Assembly (NCBI RefSeq): GCF_004319545.1
Contig: NZ_CP036313.1
Coordinates: 1,862,501 to 1,926,500 of the forward strand
Origin: Desulfobacter hydrogenophilus
Lineage (GTDB): Bacteria; Desulfobacterota; Desulfobacteria; Desulfobacterales; Desulfobacteraceae
Length of the DNA: 64,000 bases
Reading direction: 5' to 3'
The position numbers and the translations under genes were made by a program. The notes under the pieces are model-generated. The model was not told where the DNA came from. It made no database searches and was given only the letters and a program-made list of their open reading frames with translations. This document shows, one piece after another, positions 28,223 through 37,704 of the stretch. The stretch's first letter is position 1. Each line of letters starts with the position of its first letter.

Positions 28223-29683
28223 TTACCAAAGTTCTCCCCTATTACAGTTTTTAAGCATTTTTCTATATAGTCCCTCATACTCTTCTGCACTCTTTTCCCA
28301 GGTAAACTTCTGTTTCATGGCCCGTTGCTGGATTTCAAGATAAAGGGGGTGGTTTTCGGTGTAAAGGGATATGGCCTGTTTAAGCCCATTGTAGCAGCTG
28401 TCATTATCCGGAGATACAAAACTTATGCCCGTGGCAGAGTCTTTGCCAAACCCGACAACCGTGTCTTTCAGCCCGCCTGTCTCTCTGACGATCGGAAGGG
28501 TGCCGTAGGCCAGGCTGTAAAGCTGGTTCAGTCCGCAGGGCTCAAAAAGAGACGGCATCATAAAAAAATCAGACCCCGCCTCAATCAGATGTGACAACCC
28601 ATTGTCATATCCATTGACAAAACCCATTTTTTGGGGATATTGACGTTGAAGATAATGGAGTCGGGAACCATATTCAGGTTCACCCGAACCGAGCAAAACA
28701 ATTTGAATTGGGGGGTCTTCGTACAGGAGACGCTCAAGGGCCGGAATAAGATAGTCAAACCCCTTTTGAGCCGTAAGCCTTGCCACAAGCCCCAACAAGG
28801 GATTCTTGCTTTTTTCTGGAAGGCCCATCCGCTTCTGGAGCGCTTTTTTACATCGCTGTTTTCCTGTCAAGTCCCCGGAGAAAAAGTGATGGGGAAGAAA
28901 GGGGTCAGTCCGGGGATCCCAGAGGCTGTAATCACATCCGTTGAGGATGCCCTGGAAACTCACCTTTCTACTGTTCAGATACGGCCACAGGTTGTGGGAG
29001 GTATCAGGGGAAAGAAGCTCCCTTGCATATCCCGGGCTTACTGCATTTATCGCATCGGCGTACATGATGCCGCATTTAAGCTGATTTAAAAGGCCATACT
29101 CCTCCATTAGATCGTGGGTAAACCGCTCTGGCCGGATGCCAATGGCATCTATCCATCGCCTGTCTTCCTTACCCTGAAAATACCCATTGTGAATTGTCAA
29201 AAGAGATCGGGTACCTTCAAATTCAGGGCGGTCAAGGTAATGTTCCTTGAGATAATAGGGAGCAACGGAGGTCTGCCAGTCGTTGCAGTGCACAATATCC
29301 GGGATCCAATCGCTTTTGAGGCAGTCTTCCAAAGCGGCCTTACAAAAAAAAGCATAACGAAGCACATTGTCGGGATAGGAAAAATTGTTATCCCCATAAA
29401 TGCCGTCCCGGTTGAAAAAATCGTGGTGTTCAATAAGCCGGACGGCAACCGATCCCAGATGAACCGGGTGAACAAGACACCCATACCGTTGGAAATGATT
29501 CAGGTTAAAATAAAGGGGAACAGGATTTTTTGACCACAACGAAAGATCCTTGTACTTTGGAAGCGCAACTCTTACATCATGTCCTCTGTCCACTAGTGCC
29601 TCTGCCATGGCCGCTCCAAAATCGGCAAGCCCCCCGGTTTTGACGATTCCATCCATCTCCGACACGATCATGAGAATTTTCAT
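28223..29683 (-). CDS. glgA: Glycogen synthase (ADP-glucose)
   Basis: A 486-aa GT5 glycosyltransferase that adds glucose from ADP-glucose to alpha-1,4-glucan. The N-terminal KTGGLADFGAAMAEAL holds the KxGGL nucleotide-sugar motif, and the C-terminal FMMPSLFEPCGLNQLYSLAYG followed by GTLPIVRETGGL is the donor-binding block typical of GlgA. The ATG overlaps the glgC stop by one base (TGATG), so translation is coupled. There is no glgB, glgP or glgX beside it. Together with glgC and the amylosucrase across the divergent region it suggests active alpha-glucan storage. Confidence 0.95.
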   Translation of the reverse strand: MKILMIVSEMDGIVKTGGLADFGAAMAEALVDRGHDVRVALPKYKDLSLWSKNPVPLYFNLNHFQRYGCLVHPVHLGSVAVRLIEHHDFFNRDGIYGDNNFSYPDNVLRYAFFCKAALEDCLKSDWIPDIVHCNDWQTSVAPYYLKEHYLDRPEFEGTRSLLTIHNGYFQGKEDRRWIDAIGIRPERFTHDLMEEYGLLNQLKCGIMYADAINAVSPGYARELLSPDTSHNLWPYLNSRKVSFQGILNGCDYSLWDPRTDPFLPHHFFSGDLTGKQRCKKALQKRMGLPEKSKNPLLGLVARLTAQKGFDYLIPALERLLYEDPPIQIVLLGSGEPEYGSRLHYLQRQYPQKMGFVNGYDNGLSHLIEAGSDFFMMPSLFEPCGLNQLYSLAYGTLPIVRETGGLKDTVVGFGKDSATGISFVSPDNDSCYNGLKQAISLYTENHPLYLEIQQRAMKQKFTWEKSAEEYEGLYRKMLKNCNRGELW

Positions 29684-30915
29684 CACACAAACCCCACCCT
29701 TGCGCCCTTGGGAATCACAACAACACCACCTTCAGATACCTGAAAACGCTGACGATCAAGCTCTGGATTTTCTCCAATAATAGTGCCCGGTGCCACCATC
29801 ACATCCTTGTCAATAATGGCTCGACGAATGCGGCAGTCGGGGCCGATATCGGTATTGCCCATGATGACCGACTGTTCGATCGAAGTACGGCTGTGAACAT
29901 GAACCCTGTACCCGAGGATACTCTTGTTTACAAGGGCACCGCTTATGATACAGCCGGAAGAAACTGCAGAGTTGATGGCATGACCTGTTCTTTCCTCCTG
30001 GTTGTGAACGAATTTTGCCGGAGGAACTGCAGGTGAGTAGCTTCTCAAGGGCCAGTGCCGGTTATAAAGATCAAACGAGGGAGTCGCGGCAATCAGATCC
30101 ATGTTGGCCTCATAGTAGGCGTCCACTGTGCCCACATCCCTCCAGTATCCCTTTGAGTTAGCAGGTTCTCCCATGATTACGTTTGTGGAAAAATCATACA
30201 CATAAACATTCCCATTGGGAAACATCATGGGAAGGATATTGTAACCGAAATCATGAATTGAATCGTCGTCTTCAGCATCGATCTGGAGATAATTGACCAT
30301 GGCGTCCGCATCAAACACATAGTTACCCATGGAGGCCATAACATGGGTCGGACGATTGGGAATGGTTTTGGGATTTTGCTTTGGTTTTTCTTCAAAACCG
30401 ATCATTTTACCGTTTTCATCAACCTCTATGACACCAAATTGACCTGCCATTTCAACGGGAACCGGAATGGCAGCCACGGTAAGTTCAGCCCCCTTGTTTT
30501 TATGAAAGTCAATCATCTGTCTGATTTCCATTTTATAGATGTGATCACCGCCAAATACACAGACAACTTCAGGATCATAGTCGTCAATAAGGTTTAAATT
30601 CTGGTAGATCGCGTCACAGGTACCCTTATACCAGTGCTTACCCATACGCATCTGTGCGGGTATGGGATCTATGAAATATCCTGTCAGACCGGAAATACGC
30701 CATGCCTGACTGAGATGCTTCATCAAAGAGTGTGACTTAAATTGGGTCAGCACAAATATGCTATGCAGATCTGAGTTGACAAAATTATTTAGGACAAAGT
30801 CAATAATTCGATAACTACCGCCAAAGGGAACAGCTGGCTTAGCCCTATTACTCGTAAAGGGAAATAGACGGGTACCCTCACCGCCTGCAAGGATCATTGA
30901 AAGAATGCCGCTCAT
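29683..30915 (-). CDS. glgC: Glucose-1-phosphate adenylyltransferase
   Basis: A 410-aa ADP-glucose pyrophosphorylase, the committed and usually allosterically controlled step of glycogen synthesis. The start MSGILSMILAGGEGTRLFPF contains the GGxGTRL catalytic loop; NRAKPAVPFGGSYRIIDF is the substrate region, and VCVFGGDHIYKMEIRQM the metal-binding aspartate. The C-terminal left-handed beta-helix (VSSGCIISGALVNKSIL) is complete. The ATG follows AAGGAGGGG. It is first in a glgC-glgA operon. A copy of the 95-bp hairpin element lies about 275 bp upstream, reading toward it. Confidence 0.96.
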   Translation of the reverse strand: MSGILSMILAGGEGTRLFPFTSNRAKPAVPFGGSYRIIDFVLNNFVNSDLHSIFVLTQFKSHSLMKHLSQAWRISGLTGYFIDPIPAQMRMGKHWYKGTCDAIYQNLNLIDDYDPEVVCVFGGDHIYKMEIRQMIDFHKNKGAELTVAAIPVPVEMAGQFGVIEVDENGKMIGFEEKPKQNPKTIPNRPTHVMASMGNYVFDADAMVNYLQIDAEDDDSIHDFGYNILPMMFPNGNVYVYDFSTNVIMGEPANSKGYWRDVGTVDAYYEANMDLIAATPSFDLYNRHWPLRSYSPAVPPAKFVHNQEERTGHAINSAVSSGCIISGALVNKSILGYRVHVHSRTSIEQSVIMGNTDIGPDCRIRRAIIDKDVMVAPGTIIGENPELDRQRFQVSEGGVVVIPKGARVGFV

Positions 30916-31189
30916 ACCCCTCCTTTATTGCGATTGGATTATGCATGATACGCCTTTATTCTCCATACCTCAAATTGTCTTTTTAAACAAGATTCTTCCA
31001 GATAAACTAATGTTTTTAGGTAGTTCACTCAACGCCAGGCAATGCTGCCTGCGGTCAGACAGGACAAAATCCCTCTTCCTGCCTCTCCTGCTCAACAGAA
31101 TGTCACAAATAAACTTATTTCTCAAGGGATCCCGGGTCAGGCAGCAAGGCCGGGGATCTATTTTAGAGCACCATATCCATACAATTGCA

Positions 31190-31291
31190 CCTTCTATATG
31201 AAAGTCAAAAGAATTTATTGAATTACTTTCATGTTTCGTTGTAGGTTGAGTCTGGGTGTTGATAGACTAGGTCAGCCCATGGCTGTTACAC
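31190..31291 (-). repeat. 95-bp hairpin element, copy C (facing glgC)
   Basis: On the minus strand this reads AACAGCCATGGGCTGACCTA, then CATGAAAGTAATTCAATAAA, and ends GACTTTCATATAGAA. It aligns along its length with the copies at 38566 and 41385. ATGAAAGT and ACTTTCAT can form a terminal stem. It is oriented toward glgC. Confidence 0.82.
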
Positions 31292-31320
31292 GGATAAGCC
31301 TATGGTACATAGAACCTAAA

Positions 31321-31440
31321 AAATTTGGGTATCCTTCATATGATCCCAAAAGTACTTTACACTTTTTGAATGGAGGTTTCCGAAAAATGGGAGTCGGCAT
31401 CTGGAAAGTGTAAAGCGGGAAATGAAGGATGCCCAAATTT
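31321..31440. repeat. 120-bp palindromic element upstream of SPS
   Basis: AAATTTGGGTATCCTTCAT (31321-31339) and ATGAAGGATGCCCAAATTT (31422-31440) are inverted repeats with one mismatch. Inside, ACTTTACACTTT (31354-31365) and AAAGTGTAAAG (31405-31415) pair as well. It ends 48 bp before the sucrose-phosphate synthase start and may affect its leader. Confidence 0.8.
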
Positions 31441-31488
31441 GTAGGTATAATATTGTACTTTTGAAAGTTTGTTATGGAGGAATACTTA

Positions 31489-33660
31489 ATGACTCAAAAA
31501 GAAGAAGGACTCTATATTGTCCTGTTGAGCATTCACGGCCTCATTCGCTGGAATAATCTTGAACTGGGCCGCGATGCAGATACAGGTGGCCAGACGCTCT
31601 ACGTGGTGGAATTTGCCCAGGCATTGGCCAAACAACCCGGCATCAGAAAAGTTGACCTGATCACCCAATGCGTGGTCGATAAAAACGTCTCTCCAGACTA
31701 TGCACAGCCCATAGAAAAATACGCCAACAACCTTCGCATCGTCAGGATTGATGCCGGACCAGAGGAATATCTCGCTAAAGAAGAGCTCTGGGATCATCTC
31801 GATTCTTTCAGTGACAATCTGGATGCCTTCTTTCATGCCAACAACTCCTTTCCAGATATTATCCACAGCCACTATGCCGATGCGGGCTATGTAGGCTCAC
31901 ATCTTGCCAGCAGACTGGGAATCCCCCTTGTCCATACAGGTCACTCCCTGGGCCGTGTCAAGCGAAGCCGCCTGCTGGCAAGTGGACTTAAGGCAAAGGA
32001 AATCGAAACCCGTTTCAAAATGAGTCGGCGGATTGAAGCCGAGGAACTGACCCTGGCAACGGCAGAACGTGTCATCACCAGCACTCTTCAAGAAATTTCA
32101 GAGCAATACGAACTGTACGACCACTATCAGCCGGACCAGATGCGGGTCGTTCCTCCTGGTACAAACCTTAACCAGTTTACCCCCGCATCAGGCGATGAGG
32201 TGAAAAGTTCTCTATTTAAAGAATTGACCCGTCACCTGAAATCACCTGAAAAACCTATTATTTTAGCACTATCTCGACCGGACCCACGGAAAAACATCAG
32301 CGCGCTCATCGAGGCTTTCGGTCAATCCACAAAACTCCAGGAGCTGGCTAACCTTATTATCATCGCCGGTAACCGTGATGATATAGATGACCTCGAAGAC
32401 GGCGCACAGGAGGTTTTCCATGAACTGCTGGTCACCATAGACCGTTACGACCTCTACGGCAAGGTGACTATGCCAAAGCACCACAGGCGTGATCAGGTTC
32501 CCGAAATCTACAGGATTACCGCGGCTACCGGTGGCGTATTTGTCAACCCAGCCCTCACGGAACCTTTCGGGTTGACGTTGATTGAAGCGGCTGCCTCTGG
32601 TCTGCCCATTGTCGCCACCGAAGATGGCGGCCCACAGGATATTATAAATAACTGTAAGAACGGCTTTCTTATTGATCCGCTTGAACCGGAAACAATCACA
32701 GACGCCCTGTTAAAGCTGTTTGGTGACAAAGACCTGTGGCTCAAATATGCCACCCAGGGACTCATTGGCGTCAAGGCACATTATTCATGGGAAGCTCATG
32801 CAAAACGCTATTTTACAATTATCAAGCCCATCGCTGACCGTTCTGAACAACTGCAACGCAAACCGACCAAGCCACGCAAGGGATTGTACCGCGACAGGGC
32901 CATAGTCAGTGATCTCGACCACAATCTGATTGGTGACGATGAATCTCTTGGCAAACTGATGACCCTCCTTCGACAACATCGCACCAGCAGTCGCTTTATC
33001 ATCGCCACTGGAAGACGCCTTGATTCCGCCTTAAAATTAATGAAAAAACATAAAATCCCAGTACCTGACGTGTTGATCACAAGCAGCGGCACAGAAATAT
33101 ATCACGCCCCGAAGCTGACCACCGACACCGCCTGGACGAACCACATTGATTACCAGTGGTCACGACGCAGGGTAAAAGGTCTTCTCACCGATTTTCCCGG
33201 GCTGAAAAATCAGCCCAATGTTGAACAAAGTCGCTTTAAGCTGAGTTACTACATCGATCCTGAAAAAGCTGACATTGAAGAGGTTAAACAGCTGTTGCAT
33301 CGTGAAGAGCAGGCGGTTTTTGTCCAGGCAGCTTTTGAGCAGTTTCTTGATATCCTGCCCCTGAGAGCCTCCAAGGGTATGGCGTTACGCTACGTTGTTG
33401 AACAATTCTCCATACCGCTGGAAGCTGTTTTTGTCGCCGGTGGTTCAGGTGCTGATGAGGATATGATGCGGGGCAATACCTTGGCTGCGGTGGTGGCCAA
33501 CCGCTACCATGACGAATTGTCCCAGCTTGATGATATTGAGCGGATCTATTTATCCAACCCACCATATGCTGCAGGAATCCTGGAAGCACTTGAATTTTAC
33601 GATTTTTTTGACACCTGCAAGGATCCACGGGAATCGGAGGAAAATAATAATGGTGAATAG
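31489..33660 (+). CDS. Sucrose-phosphate synthase with SPP-like C-terminal domain
   Basis: A 723-aa bidomain protein. Residues ~1-460 are a GT4 sucrose-phosphate synthase that makes sucrose-6-phosphate from NDP-glucose and fructose-6-phosphate: HGLIRWNNLELGRDADTGGQ, HSLGRVKRSRLL and the donor motif ALTEPFGLTLIEAAASGLPI. Residues ~470-715 are an HAD domain like sucrose-phosphate phosphatase, but its first motif reads SDLDHNLIGDD (the usual T is N) and the last reads AGGSGADEDM (the usual D is G), so it is likely not catalytic. ATG 31489 is chosen because GGAGG lies eight bases upstream. A separate phosphatase gene overlaps its 3' end. Confidence 0.93.
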   Translation: MTQKEEGLYIVLLSIHGLIRWNNLELGRDADTGGQTLYVVEFAQALAKQPGIRKVDLITQCVVDKNVSPDYAQPIEKYANNLRIVRIDAGPEEYLAKEELWDHLDSFSDNLDAFFHANNSFPDIIHSHYADAGYVGSHLASRLGIPLVHTGHSLGRVKRSRLLASGLKAKEIETRFKMSRRIEAEELTLATAERVITSTLQEISEQYELYDHYQPDQMRVVPPGTNLNQFTPASGDEVKSSLFKELTRHLKSPEKPIILALSRPDPRKNISALIEAFGQSTKLQELANLIIIAGNRDDIDDLEDGAQEVFHELLVTIDRYDLYGKVTMPKHHRRDQVPEIYRITAATGGVFVNPALTEPFGLTLIEAAASGLPIVATEDGGPQDIINNCKNGFLIDPLEPETITDALLKLFGDKDLWLKYATQGLIGVKAHYSWEAHAKRYFTIIKPIADRSEQLQRKPTKPRKGLYRDRAIVSDLDHNLIGDDESLGKLMTLLRQHRTSSRFIIATGRRLDSALKLMKKHKIPVPDVLITSSGTEIYHAPKLTTDTAWTNHIDYQWSRRRVKGLLTDFPGLKNQPNVEQSRFKLSYYIDPEKADIEEVKQLLHREEQAVFVQAAFEQFLDILPLRASKGMALRYVVEQFSIPLEAVFVAGGSGADEDMMRGNTLAAVVANRYHDELSQLDDIERIYLSNPPYAAGILEALEFYDFFDTCKDPRESEENNNGE

Positions 33661-34495
33661 ATTACTCCTCTGTACCGATATGGACCGAACGATCATCCCC
33701 AACGGTCGCCAAACAGAGCACCCGGATGCCCGCCCACAGTTTGCTAAGCTCTGCAGCATACCGCAAGTCAAGCTGGTTTATGTCACCGGGCGATCTCTGG
33801 CCCTCGTAAAACAGGCAATTTCAGAATATGATCTCCCTGAACCTGAATATATTATCTCAGATGTAGGTACAATAATATATGATAAAAAAGAGAGTACATG
33901 GCAAAAAATGCAGACCTGGCAGGAACTGATTGCAAAAGATTGGCAGGGAAAAACCCATGACCAGCTGCAAAAGGCCCTCAACACAATAGTTGAGCTGGAG
34001 TTGCAGGAAGCACATAAGCAGAACGACTTTAAGTTAAGCTATTATATATCTATGGATGCGGATCTCAAAAGTATCCTTGCAAACGTAGAGACCCGATTGG
34101 CAAAACTGGGGGCAAATGTTAGTCTGATTCATAGCCTTGATGAACCTGAGCAAGTCGTCCTGCTTGACATCCTGCCGCGTAACGCAACTAAAAAGCATGC
34201 CATTGAATTTTTGCAAAAGCAGTTAGGCTACAAAACCCGGGAAATAGTTTTTGCCGGTGACAGTGGCAACGATCTGCAGGTGCTGGGCAGTTCGATCCCT
34301 TCGATTCTTGTGGCCAATGCGGAAGATGATATCAAAGAAAGGGCTATAGAGCTGGCTGACAAAAACGGCCACTCCGAAGCCCTCTATCTGGCAGAGGAGA
34401 AGAACTTTGCCCTTGGTGGCAATTACACCGCCGGAGTCTTGCAGGGGCTTATATACTTTGCCCCGGAAATAGGAGAAAAAATAAAAATACCATGA
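33650..34495 (+). CDS. Sucrose-6-phosphate phosphatase
   Basis: A 281-aa HAD-superfamily phosphatase that releases sucrose from the product of the upstream enzyme. Here the catalytic motifs are intact: LCTDMDRTIIPNG (DxDxT), VTGRSLALVKQAI (motif II), and the lysine and aspartates near IVFAGDSGNDLQVLG (motif IV). The cap domain with ISDVGTIIYD fits the S6PP family. ATG 33650 overlaps the SPS stop by 11 bp and is preceded by CGGAGG within SPS codons, so the two are coupled. Longer open sequence upstream in this frame runs inside SPS and is rejected as the start. Confidence 0.93.
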   Translation: MVNRLLLCTDMDRTIIPNGRQTEHPDARPQFAKLCSIPQVKLVYVTGRSLALVKQAISEYDLPEPEYIISDVGTIIYDKKESTWQKMQTWQELIAKDWQGKTHDQLQKALNTIVELELQEAHKQNDFKLSYYISMDADLKSILANVETRLAKLGANVSLIHSLDEPEQVVLLDILPRNATKKHAIEFLQKQLGYKTREIVFAGDSGNDLQVLGSSIPSILVANAEDDIKERAIELADKNGHSEALYLAEEKNFALGGNYTAGVLQGLIYFAPEIGEKIKIP

Positions 34496-35385
34496 AAGAG
34501 AATAAAGACAAACTCTACATTTTTGGGGAAGTACTTTTTGACTGTTTTCCAACCGGTGAAGAGATTTTGGGCGGGGCCCCGTTCAATGTAGCCTGGCACC
34601 TCCAGGCCTTTGGTGATCAACCAACGTTGATTTCCCGGGTGGGAAAAGATAGTCAGGGCACCAGGGTCTTAAAAGCGATGGAAAAATGGCAGATGGACAC
34701 AAACGCGGTGCAGGTCGATGATGAGAATCCCACCGGACAGGTTGACATTACAATTGATGCGGGTGAACCACGCTACGATATTGCCGCCCCCAGCGCCTAC
34801 GATTTTATCACCAGCGCTCAACTGTCCGCACCGCCTGCCCATGGCATCCTTTATCATGGTACCCTTTGCCTGAGAAACCAGGTATCCCGCAGCACCTATG
34901 AGAAAATAAGCCACAATAATAAGCTGAAGATTTTTCTTGATGTCAACCTGCGTTCGCCCTGGTGGCAGAGAGAAGAGGCTCTTGCCTGGCTCAAAAAAGC
35001 CCACTGGGTGAAAATGAATCAGGAGGAACTGCAACTGCTGGGAAAGCATGAAACCACAAGCATAGAAGAACAGATGGCTGAGCTGCAAACGACCTATGAA
35101 CTTGAACAGCTGATAGTTACCCGGGGGGCACAAGGTACCATCATCAGAACCGCTGCAGGAGATTTCCACTCGCTGGTTCCAGAAAAAAACCTGAAAATCG
35201 TTGATACTGTTGGCGCTGGAGACGCCTTCAGCGCTGTATATATTCACGGGTTACGAAGCGGCTGCTCCATTGCTGAAAGCCTCCAACACGCTCAGAAATT
35301 CGCGAGTAAAGTTATTGGCTTACGTGGTGCAACCACAGCAGACTTGTACTTTTACCAAGAATTTATGGCTTCGATTTCTTCATAG
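34492..35385 (+). CDS. PfkB-family carbohydrate kinase, probable fructokinase
   Basis: A 297-aa ribokinase-fold sugar kinase. The N terminus LYIFGEVLFDCFPTGEEILG and GGAPFNVAWHLQAFG match fructokinase-type sugar binding. The C-terminal signature VDTVGAGDAFSAVYIHGL has the catalytic aspartate and anion hole GAGD. The start overlaps the phosphatase stop as ATGA. Fructokinase would recover fructose released when the amylosucrase downstream consumes sucrose, and would supply fructose-6-phosphate for SPS. Substrate specificity is inferred from context and N-terminal similarity, not proven. Confidence 0.87.
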   Translation: MKENKDKLYIFGEVLFDCFPTGEEILGGAPFNVAWHLQAFGDQPTLISRVGKDSQGTRVLKAMEKWQMDTNAVQVDDENPTGQVDITIDAGEPRYDIAAPSAYDFITSAQLSAPPAHGILYHGTLCLRNQVSRSTYEKISHNNKLKIFLDVNLRSPWWQREEALAWLKKAHWVKMNQEELQLLGKHETTSIEEQMAELQTTYELEQLIVTRGAQGTIIRTAAGDFHSLVPEKNLKIVDTVGAGDAFSAVYIHGLRSGCSIAESLQHAQKFASKVIGLRGATTADLYFYQEFMASISS

Positions 35386-35451
35386 ACCTTATTTCCTTTA
35401 TTTCATACTGGAACTAACTAAAACTGTAACACTTATTATTTAAGGTAGAAT

Positions 35452-37404
35452 ATGTACGAACAAGTTTCCCATACACTTTTAAATGACATTCTTAACCGTA
35501 TCAAACCGGAAATATCCAAGCAGGACCTGCGACATTTCTATACCCGCCTTGGAGCAAATTTTTACAGCATTCACTCCCTGTTTCAAAAGCTTTACGGGGA
35601 CCGCGAGGATTTTGTAGCGCAGGCTCAAAAGCTGGTTGAAACCATGGCTCTGCAGTATATTAAGCGCCCGGAAAATCTTCGCCGGCTCGACCTTGCCCGG
35701 GAAAAGGATTACAACTGGTTTCTCAGCCAGCAACTGGTCGGAATGGCTCTCTATTGCAAAGGCTTTGCAGGTAACCTCAACAATCTGCAGGGACACCTGA
35801 ACTATTTCCAGGAACTGGGTGTTAACCTGGTTCATGTGATGCCGATATTACCCTGTCCGGAAGGGAAAAGTGACGGCGGCTATGCCATCAATGATTTTAG
35901 AGAGATCAACCCTGAACTTGGTACCTTAGAAGATCTTCAACAGTTGACAGCCGAGATGAGAGAACGCGATCTCCTGCTCGTGCTCGATGTCGTTGTCAAC
36001 CACACCTCCGACATGCACTACTGGGCAAAGCGCGCCAGAGCTGGTGACAAAAAGTATCAGGACTACTACTACACCTTCGAAACCCGCAACATCCCGGATA
36101 TGTTCGAACAGAGCATGCCTGAAATATTTCCGGAGACATCGCCTGGAAACTTCACTTGGAACGAAGAAATGGGCCGCTGGGTTATGACCGTTTTCAACGA
36201 TTTTCAGTGGGATCTCAACTACAGTAACCCTTCCGTTTTTATTGAGATGCTCAACATAATCCTTTTCTGGGCCAACCAGGGCGCCGATGTTTTGCGGCTT
36301 GATGCAGTGGCTTTTCTGTGGAAAAAAATAGGCAGTACCTGCCAAAATGAACGGGAAGCACATTTGCTCTTACAGCTTTTCAAAGACTGCTGCCAGGTCA
36401 CCGCACCTGGGGTCGTCTACATTGCCGAGGCCATCGTTGCTCCTGTAGAGATGATCAAATATTTTGGGGAGGATGCGGTTATCGCCAAGGAGTGTGAGAT
36501 TGCCTACAATGCAACCTTCATGGCGCTGTTATGGGACGCGGTAGCTACTAAAAATGCCCGTCTACTCAACCAGGGGATCAAGAACCTGCCGGTCAAACTG
36601 GAGAGAGCCACCTGGCTAAACTACGTTCGTTGTCATGATGATATAGGCCTGGGTTTTGATGACCGGGACATTTTGCTCTGTGATTACGAACCCGCCCGAC
36701 ACCGGAAATTTCTGGTCGATTATTTCACCGGAAAGTTTGAAGATTCCCACGCTCGCGGTTTGCCTTTTGGACAGAACGAGAAGACCGGCGACGCTCGTAT
36801 TTCAGGGTCTCTTGCTTCACTCGTCGGTCTGGAACATGCCCTTGAAACCGGCGACAATAAAGCGATAGACGATTCAATCAAAATAATTTTGCTCCTGCAC
36901 AGCATGATTCTATCCTTTGGCGGTATCCCGCTTATCTACTACGGCGATGAGATCGGCACCCTCAACAACGATTCCTACCGTGATGATCCCCTTAAAGCAG
37001 GGGACTCACGTTGGATACACCGACCATGGTTTGACTGGGAGAAAGCGGAAAGGAGAAACAGTCCAGGCACCGTCGAATATAAAATTTTCACTGCCTTGAA
37101 ACAGATGATTTCCATAAGAAAAGAAATTACTGTCTTTGCCGATTTCAATAATCGAGAGCTTATCGAAGTAGAAAATCCGCACCTTTTTGTTTTTGGTCGT
37201 TACCACCTGCAACAGCCAAGCGAGCAGGTTCTGGTGGTGGCCAATTTCAGTGAGGACCCTCAGCATCTTAACCTCGACGACCTCGGGACATGGAAAGCGC
37301 AATACAAAACTCTGGTGGATTTGTACTGTGGGGAGAGCCCGGATATTTTTAAAAACAGTCTTGTCATTCCCGGATACAGTTTTTACTGGCTATGTGAAAA
37401 GTAG
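35452..37404 (+). CDS. Amylosucrase (GH13_4)
   Basis: A 650-aa GH13 enzyme that transfers glucose from sucrose onto alpha-1,4-glucan and frees fructose. The long N-terminal helical domain (residues 1-90) is typical of amylosucrase. Catalytic blocks are VLDVVVNHTSD, the nucleophile in VLRLDAVAFLWKKIG, the acid/base in VVYIAEAIVAP, and the stabiliser in YVRCHDDIGLGF. Sucrose hydrolases share this fold, so hydrolysis is the main alternative. It lies 66 bp after the fructokinase on the same strand. With glgC-glgA nearby, sucrose carbon could be routed into the glucan store without ATP. Confidence 0.92.
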   Translation: MYEQVSHTLLNDILNRIKPEISKQDLRHFYTRLGANFYSIHSLFQKLYGDREDFVAQAQKLVETMALQYIKRPENLRRLDLAREKDYNWFLSQQLVGMALYCKGFAGNLNNLQGHLNYFQELGVNLVHVMPILPCPEGKSDGGYAINDFREINPELGTLEDLQQLTAEMRERDLLLVLDVVVNHTSDMHYWAKRARAGDKKYQDYYYTFETRNIPDMFEQSMPEIFPETSPGNFTWNEEMGRWVMTVFNDFQWDLNYSNPSVFIEMLNIILFWANQGADVLRLDAVAFLWKKIGSTCQNEREAHLLLQLFKDCCQVTAPGVVYIAEAIVAPVEMIKYFGEDAVIAKECEIAYNATFMALLWDAVATKNARLLNQGIKNLPVKLERATWLNYVRCHDDIGLGFDDRDILLCDYEPARHRKFLVDYFTGKFEDSHARGLPFGQNEKTGDARISGSLASLVGLEHALETGDNKAIDDSIKIILLLHSMILSFGGIPLIYYGDEIGTLNNDSYRDDPLKAGDSRWIHRPWFDWEKAERRNSPGTVEYKIFTALKQMISIRKEITVFADFNNRELIEVENPHLFVFGRYHLQQPSEQVLVVANFSEDPQHLNLDDLGTWKAQYKTLVDLYCGESPDIFKNSLVIPGYSFYWLCEK

Positions 37405-37407
37405 GGG

Positions 37408-37641
37408 GTTTACAAAGCGCTTACAAAAATCGGCGCAATGTCCGTGGCAAGTTTTAACTTTTTTATAGGTGGCGCACTTGGCACCTGGCTCAACGGTATG
37501 GTGATGAAACAATACGCTACTGAGCAGATATTTTACCCTACCTCATATATGATGCTGGCGGTGAGCATCCTTGCCGCCATATTTATTGCCCGGTTTGAAA
37601 TGAGAAAGAGGCAACAGACCTGCAGCGTATTGAAAAACTGA
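37408..37641 (+). pseudogene. MFS transporter, C-terminal fragment
   Basis: About 75 codons starting just after the amylosucrase stop read ALTKIGAMSVASFNFFIGGA and, after a loop, TSYMMLAVSILAAIFIARFE, then a charged tail. This is the last two membrane helices of a major facilitator transporter. The earlier ten helices are gone. Because the gene sits in the sucrose cluster it may once have been a sugar transporter, but nothing left in the sequence identifies the substrate. Confidence 0.65.
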
Positions 37642-37704
37642 CGGGAGAAAGCGCTGGGGAAAAAACAGGTTACACATGTGGTCATGGCTATCGGCTCTAA
37701 AACA

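Noticed and set aside
31231..31413. 60-codon plus-strand frame as a gene
   Set aside because: It is made entirely of hairpin element copy C and the 120-bp palindrome.
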